A stretch of DNA of 64,000 nt from UBA3478 sp038134285 (GTDB lineage: Bacteria > Bacteroidota > Bacteroidia > Flavobacteriales > Flavobacteriaceae), in NCBI GenBank assembly GCA_038134285.1, contig JAYPUW010000003.1:124001-188000 (forward strand). The letters are read 5' to 3'. The notes below the pieces were generated by a model. The model did no database searches. It was not told where the DNA came from and worked only from the letters and a program-made list of their open reading frames with translations. A program made the translations under genes and the position numbers. Positions 62,263 to 64,000 of the stretch are shown here, piece after piece (position 1 is the first letter of the stretch; each line of letters begins with the position of its first letter).

Positions 62263-62329
62263 GCGAGAATATTGGGTTTACACTTCTCATTTTAATTAAC
62301 TTAGAAAGCTAATAGAATGCTATAGTAGT

Positions 62330-64000
62330 ATGAAAAAGAATGTGGTTTTGGGGCTACTCGCTCTGCTTTTCGCTTTTGCGTCGTGCAGTTTTACCGAGTC
62401 TAAAGATTTTGAGACCGATAACAAAGACAAACTACTTATCGATCTGATCACCTATGTGCTTGAAAAAGGGCATTACAGCCCGAAGGAGCTAGACGACGCC
62501 TTCTCTATTGAGATTTACGAACGTTTTATCGACGGACTCGATCCGCTCAAGCGTTATTTTCTAGAAGAAGATCTAAATCGTTTCGAAGCCTACCGCCTAG
62601 CTATTGACGATCAACTCAAAAATAAAGAACTTGAATTCTTTGACCTTGTACACCAGACATTAGCGAGGCGTATTGAAGAGGCCAAGACCACTTACAAAAA
62701 TGTTTTAGCTGAACCAATCAAGTTCAAGTCGAAAGAAATTGAAGTCGATTATGACGGCCTGGTTTATGTCAGCACTAAGAAAGAATTAGAAGAGCGTTGG
62801 CTCGATCAACTGTCGCTGAATTTATTGCCAGCTTATGAGTCAAAGCTCGAACAATTGGCTCGTGAGCAATCTGTTGAAAAAGAAGAACTCGACAAGAAGT
62901 TTCTAAAAGAGGCTGAACAAGAGGCACGTAATGAGTTAATCAAAACACTTGACGAGTATTACACTTTCATCGATGAATTAGATCGCGACGATTATTTCGC
63001 CTCGTTTCTAGGGGCTGTGGCTGAGACTTTCGACCCGCACACGAGTTATATGGCACCCGCTGATAAAGACCAATTTGATATTTCAATGTCGGGCAAGTTT
63101 GAAGGGATCGGGGCTCGCCTGCAGAAAAAGCCAGAGGGGACTACGATCGTAGAAGTTATTTCAGGCGGGCCGGTGTGGCGCGGAAAACTTCTCGAGGTAG
63201 GCGATCAGATTCTCAAGGTGCGTCAAGAGGATGGCGATGCGGTTGATATTTCTGGAATGCCGTTAGATGATGCCATTCTACTCATCAAGGGCCCTAAAGG
63301 AACGAACGTTTTTCTGACCGTGAAAAAAGTCACCGGTCTGGTTGAAGAAGTGGCGGTCGTACGTGATGTAGTAGAGCTTGAAGAGAGCTACGCGAAGAGC
63401 ACCACGATCGTTGACGAAAATCAAAAATTTGGACTCATTAACCTCCCCAAATTTTATGTAGATTTTGAAGATTACAGCAACCGCAATGCTGCCACTGATA
63501 TCAAGATTGAAATCGAACGCCTGAAAGAAGAGAATGTCGATGGAATTATCCTTGATCTGCGTGACAACGGAGGAGGATCTCTTCAGACCGTGGTCGACAT
63601 GGCTGGATACTTCATAGAAGAAGGACCAGTGGTTCAAGTGAAAGCCTCGGGAGACCGAAAAGAGGTGCAAGAAGACAATGATCCTTCGGTAGTGTACGAC
63701 GGACCATTAGTGATATTGGTTAATGAGCTTTCGGCTTCGGCCTCAGAGATTTTGGCTGCGGCAATGCAAGATTACAAGCGCGCTATCATCTTAGGTAGCT
63801 CGAGCACCTATGGTAAGGGCACGGTACAAAATGTGATCCCGTTATCGAATATCATACGCTCTAATGACATGGGTGATTTAGGGGCATTGAAGTTGACCAC
63901 TCAGAAGTTTTACCGCATCACAGGTGAATCGACTCAGCTCAAGGGTGTATCGAGTGATATCGTCATGCCAGATCGCTATGCGTATGTTGATGTCGGAGAG
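62330..64000 (+). CDS. C-terminal (tail-specific) processing protease, S41 family, cut by window end
   Basis: The frame opens at ATG 62330 and stays open for 557 codons to the window end. A lipobox FASC (cysteine 19) predicts a lipoprotein. An N-terminal helical region is followed by a PDZ domain (about residues 250-335, GKFEGIGARL, GPVWRGKLLEVGDQIL) and the S41 core. Ser470 in SASASE and Lys496 in YGKGTVQ form the catalytic dyad. It resembles Prc/Tsp, which degrades or trims periplasmic proteins from their C-terminus. The C-terminal DUF3340-type region is outside the window. Confidence 0.92.
   Translation, partial: MKKNVVLGLLALLFAFASCSFTESKDFETDNKDKLLIDLITYVLEKGHYSPKELDDAFSIEIYERFIDGLDPLKRYFLEEDLNRFEAYRLAIDDQLKNKELEFFDLVHQTLARRIEEAKTTYKNVLAEPIKFKSKEIEVDYDGLVYVSTKKELEERWLDQLSLNLLPAYESKLEQLAREQSVEKEELDKKFLKEAEQEARNELIKTLDEYYTFIDELDRDDYFASFLGAVAETFDPHTSYMAPADKDQFDISMSGKFEGIGARLQKKPEGTTIVEVISGGPVWRGKLLEVGDQILKVRQEDGDAVDISGMPLDDAILLIKGPKGTNVFLTVKKVTGLVEEVAVVRDVVELEESYAKSTTIVDENQKFGLINLPKFYVDFEDYSNRNAATDIKIEIERLKEENVDGIILDLRDNGGGSLQTVVDMAGYFIEEGPVVQVKASGDRKEVQEDNDPSVVYDGPLVILVNELSASASEILAAAMQDYKRAIILGSSSTYGKGTVQNVIPLSNIIRSNDMGDLGALKLTTQKFYRITGESTQLKGVSSDIVMPDRYAYVDVGE

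Noticed and set aside
63278..63670. 130-residue minus-strand ORF
   Set aside because: It is antisense to the PDZ and core region of the tail-specific protease, whose frame runs off the window end.

Overview
The window reads as ordinary chromosome of a member of the Bacteroidota, almost certainly the class Flavobacteriia. The evidence is a SusC/SusD pair, a C-terminal sorting domain of the type IX secretion system (YPNPTSG motif), a class II HMG-CoA reductase beside a GHMP kinase (mevalonate route), a dipeptidyl peptidase IV next to a POT peptide transporter, many lipoproteins, weak ribosome binding sites, and several perfect copies of the Bacteroidota -7 promoter element TAnnTTTG. No phage, insertion sequence, CRISPR array or rRNA operon was seen. 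The only RNA gene found is tRNA-Phe(GAA).

Layout. 1-2436: end of an aldehyde dehydrogenase, a DtxR/MntR-like regulator and glycerol-3-phosphate dehydrogenase. 2433-7565: a compact minus-strand operon of TetR regulator, ABC exporter, HlyD adaptor and TolC channel, with a 17-base palindrome at its promoter. Four of the five ATPase motifs of the exporter are replaced. 7606-10940: a sugar-kinase-like GHMP kinase with a nucleotidyltransferase, divergent from a Tat-exported GH109-type glycosidase. 10937-18043: a minus-strand cluster of amidase, GapN-type dehydrogenase, exported amidohydrolase, glycerate kinase and GntP permease, plausibly for uptake and use of glycerate. 18156-25545: small transport, lipid and nitrilase genes, two small unlisted ORFs and one small membrane ORF broken by a stop codon.

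25889-35140: SusC, SusD, a strong terminator, a large FG-GAP/UnbV lipoprotein and a LmbE-like deacetylase, probably a surface uptake locus. 35137-41736: an M81 metallopeptidase lipoprotein, then an AT-rich DUF1800/DUF1501 pair with a fibronectin-like lipoprotein. The DUF1501 protein carries both a Tat signal and a T9SS sorting domain. 41887-46355: an AlkB-like membrane hydroxylase with an unknown membrane protein, small secreted proteins including a Kazal-type inhibitor, hairpins and tRNA-Phe.

46470-54249: a plus-strand housekeeping run of coaX, an outer-membrane barrel, a TPR protein, lptC, a small membrane protein, a CNNM/CBS protein and a PpiD-like isomerase, mostly envelope biogenesis. 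54263-56466: mevalonate pathway. 56560-60207: peptide degradation and uptake. 60258-62238: lpxB and surE. 62330-end: a tail-specific protease cut by the window edge.

A recurring trait is very tight packing. Five convergent gene pairs share a 4-base overlap of their stop codons, many same-strand pairs overlap as ATGA, and at least five genes appear to start at TTG.
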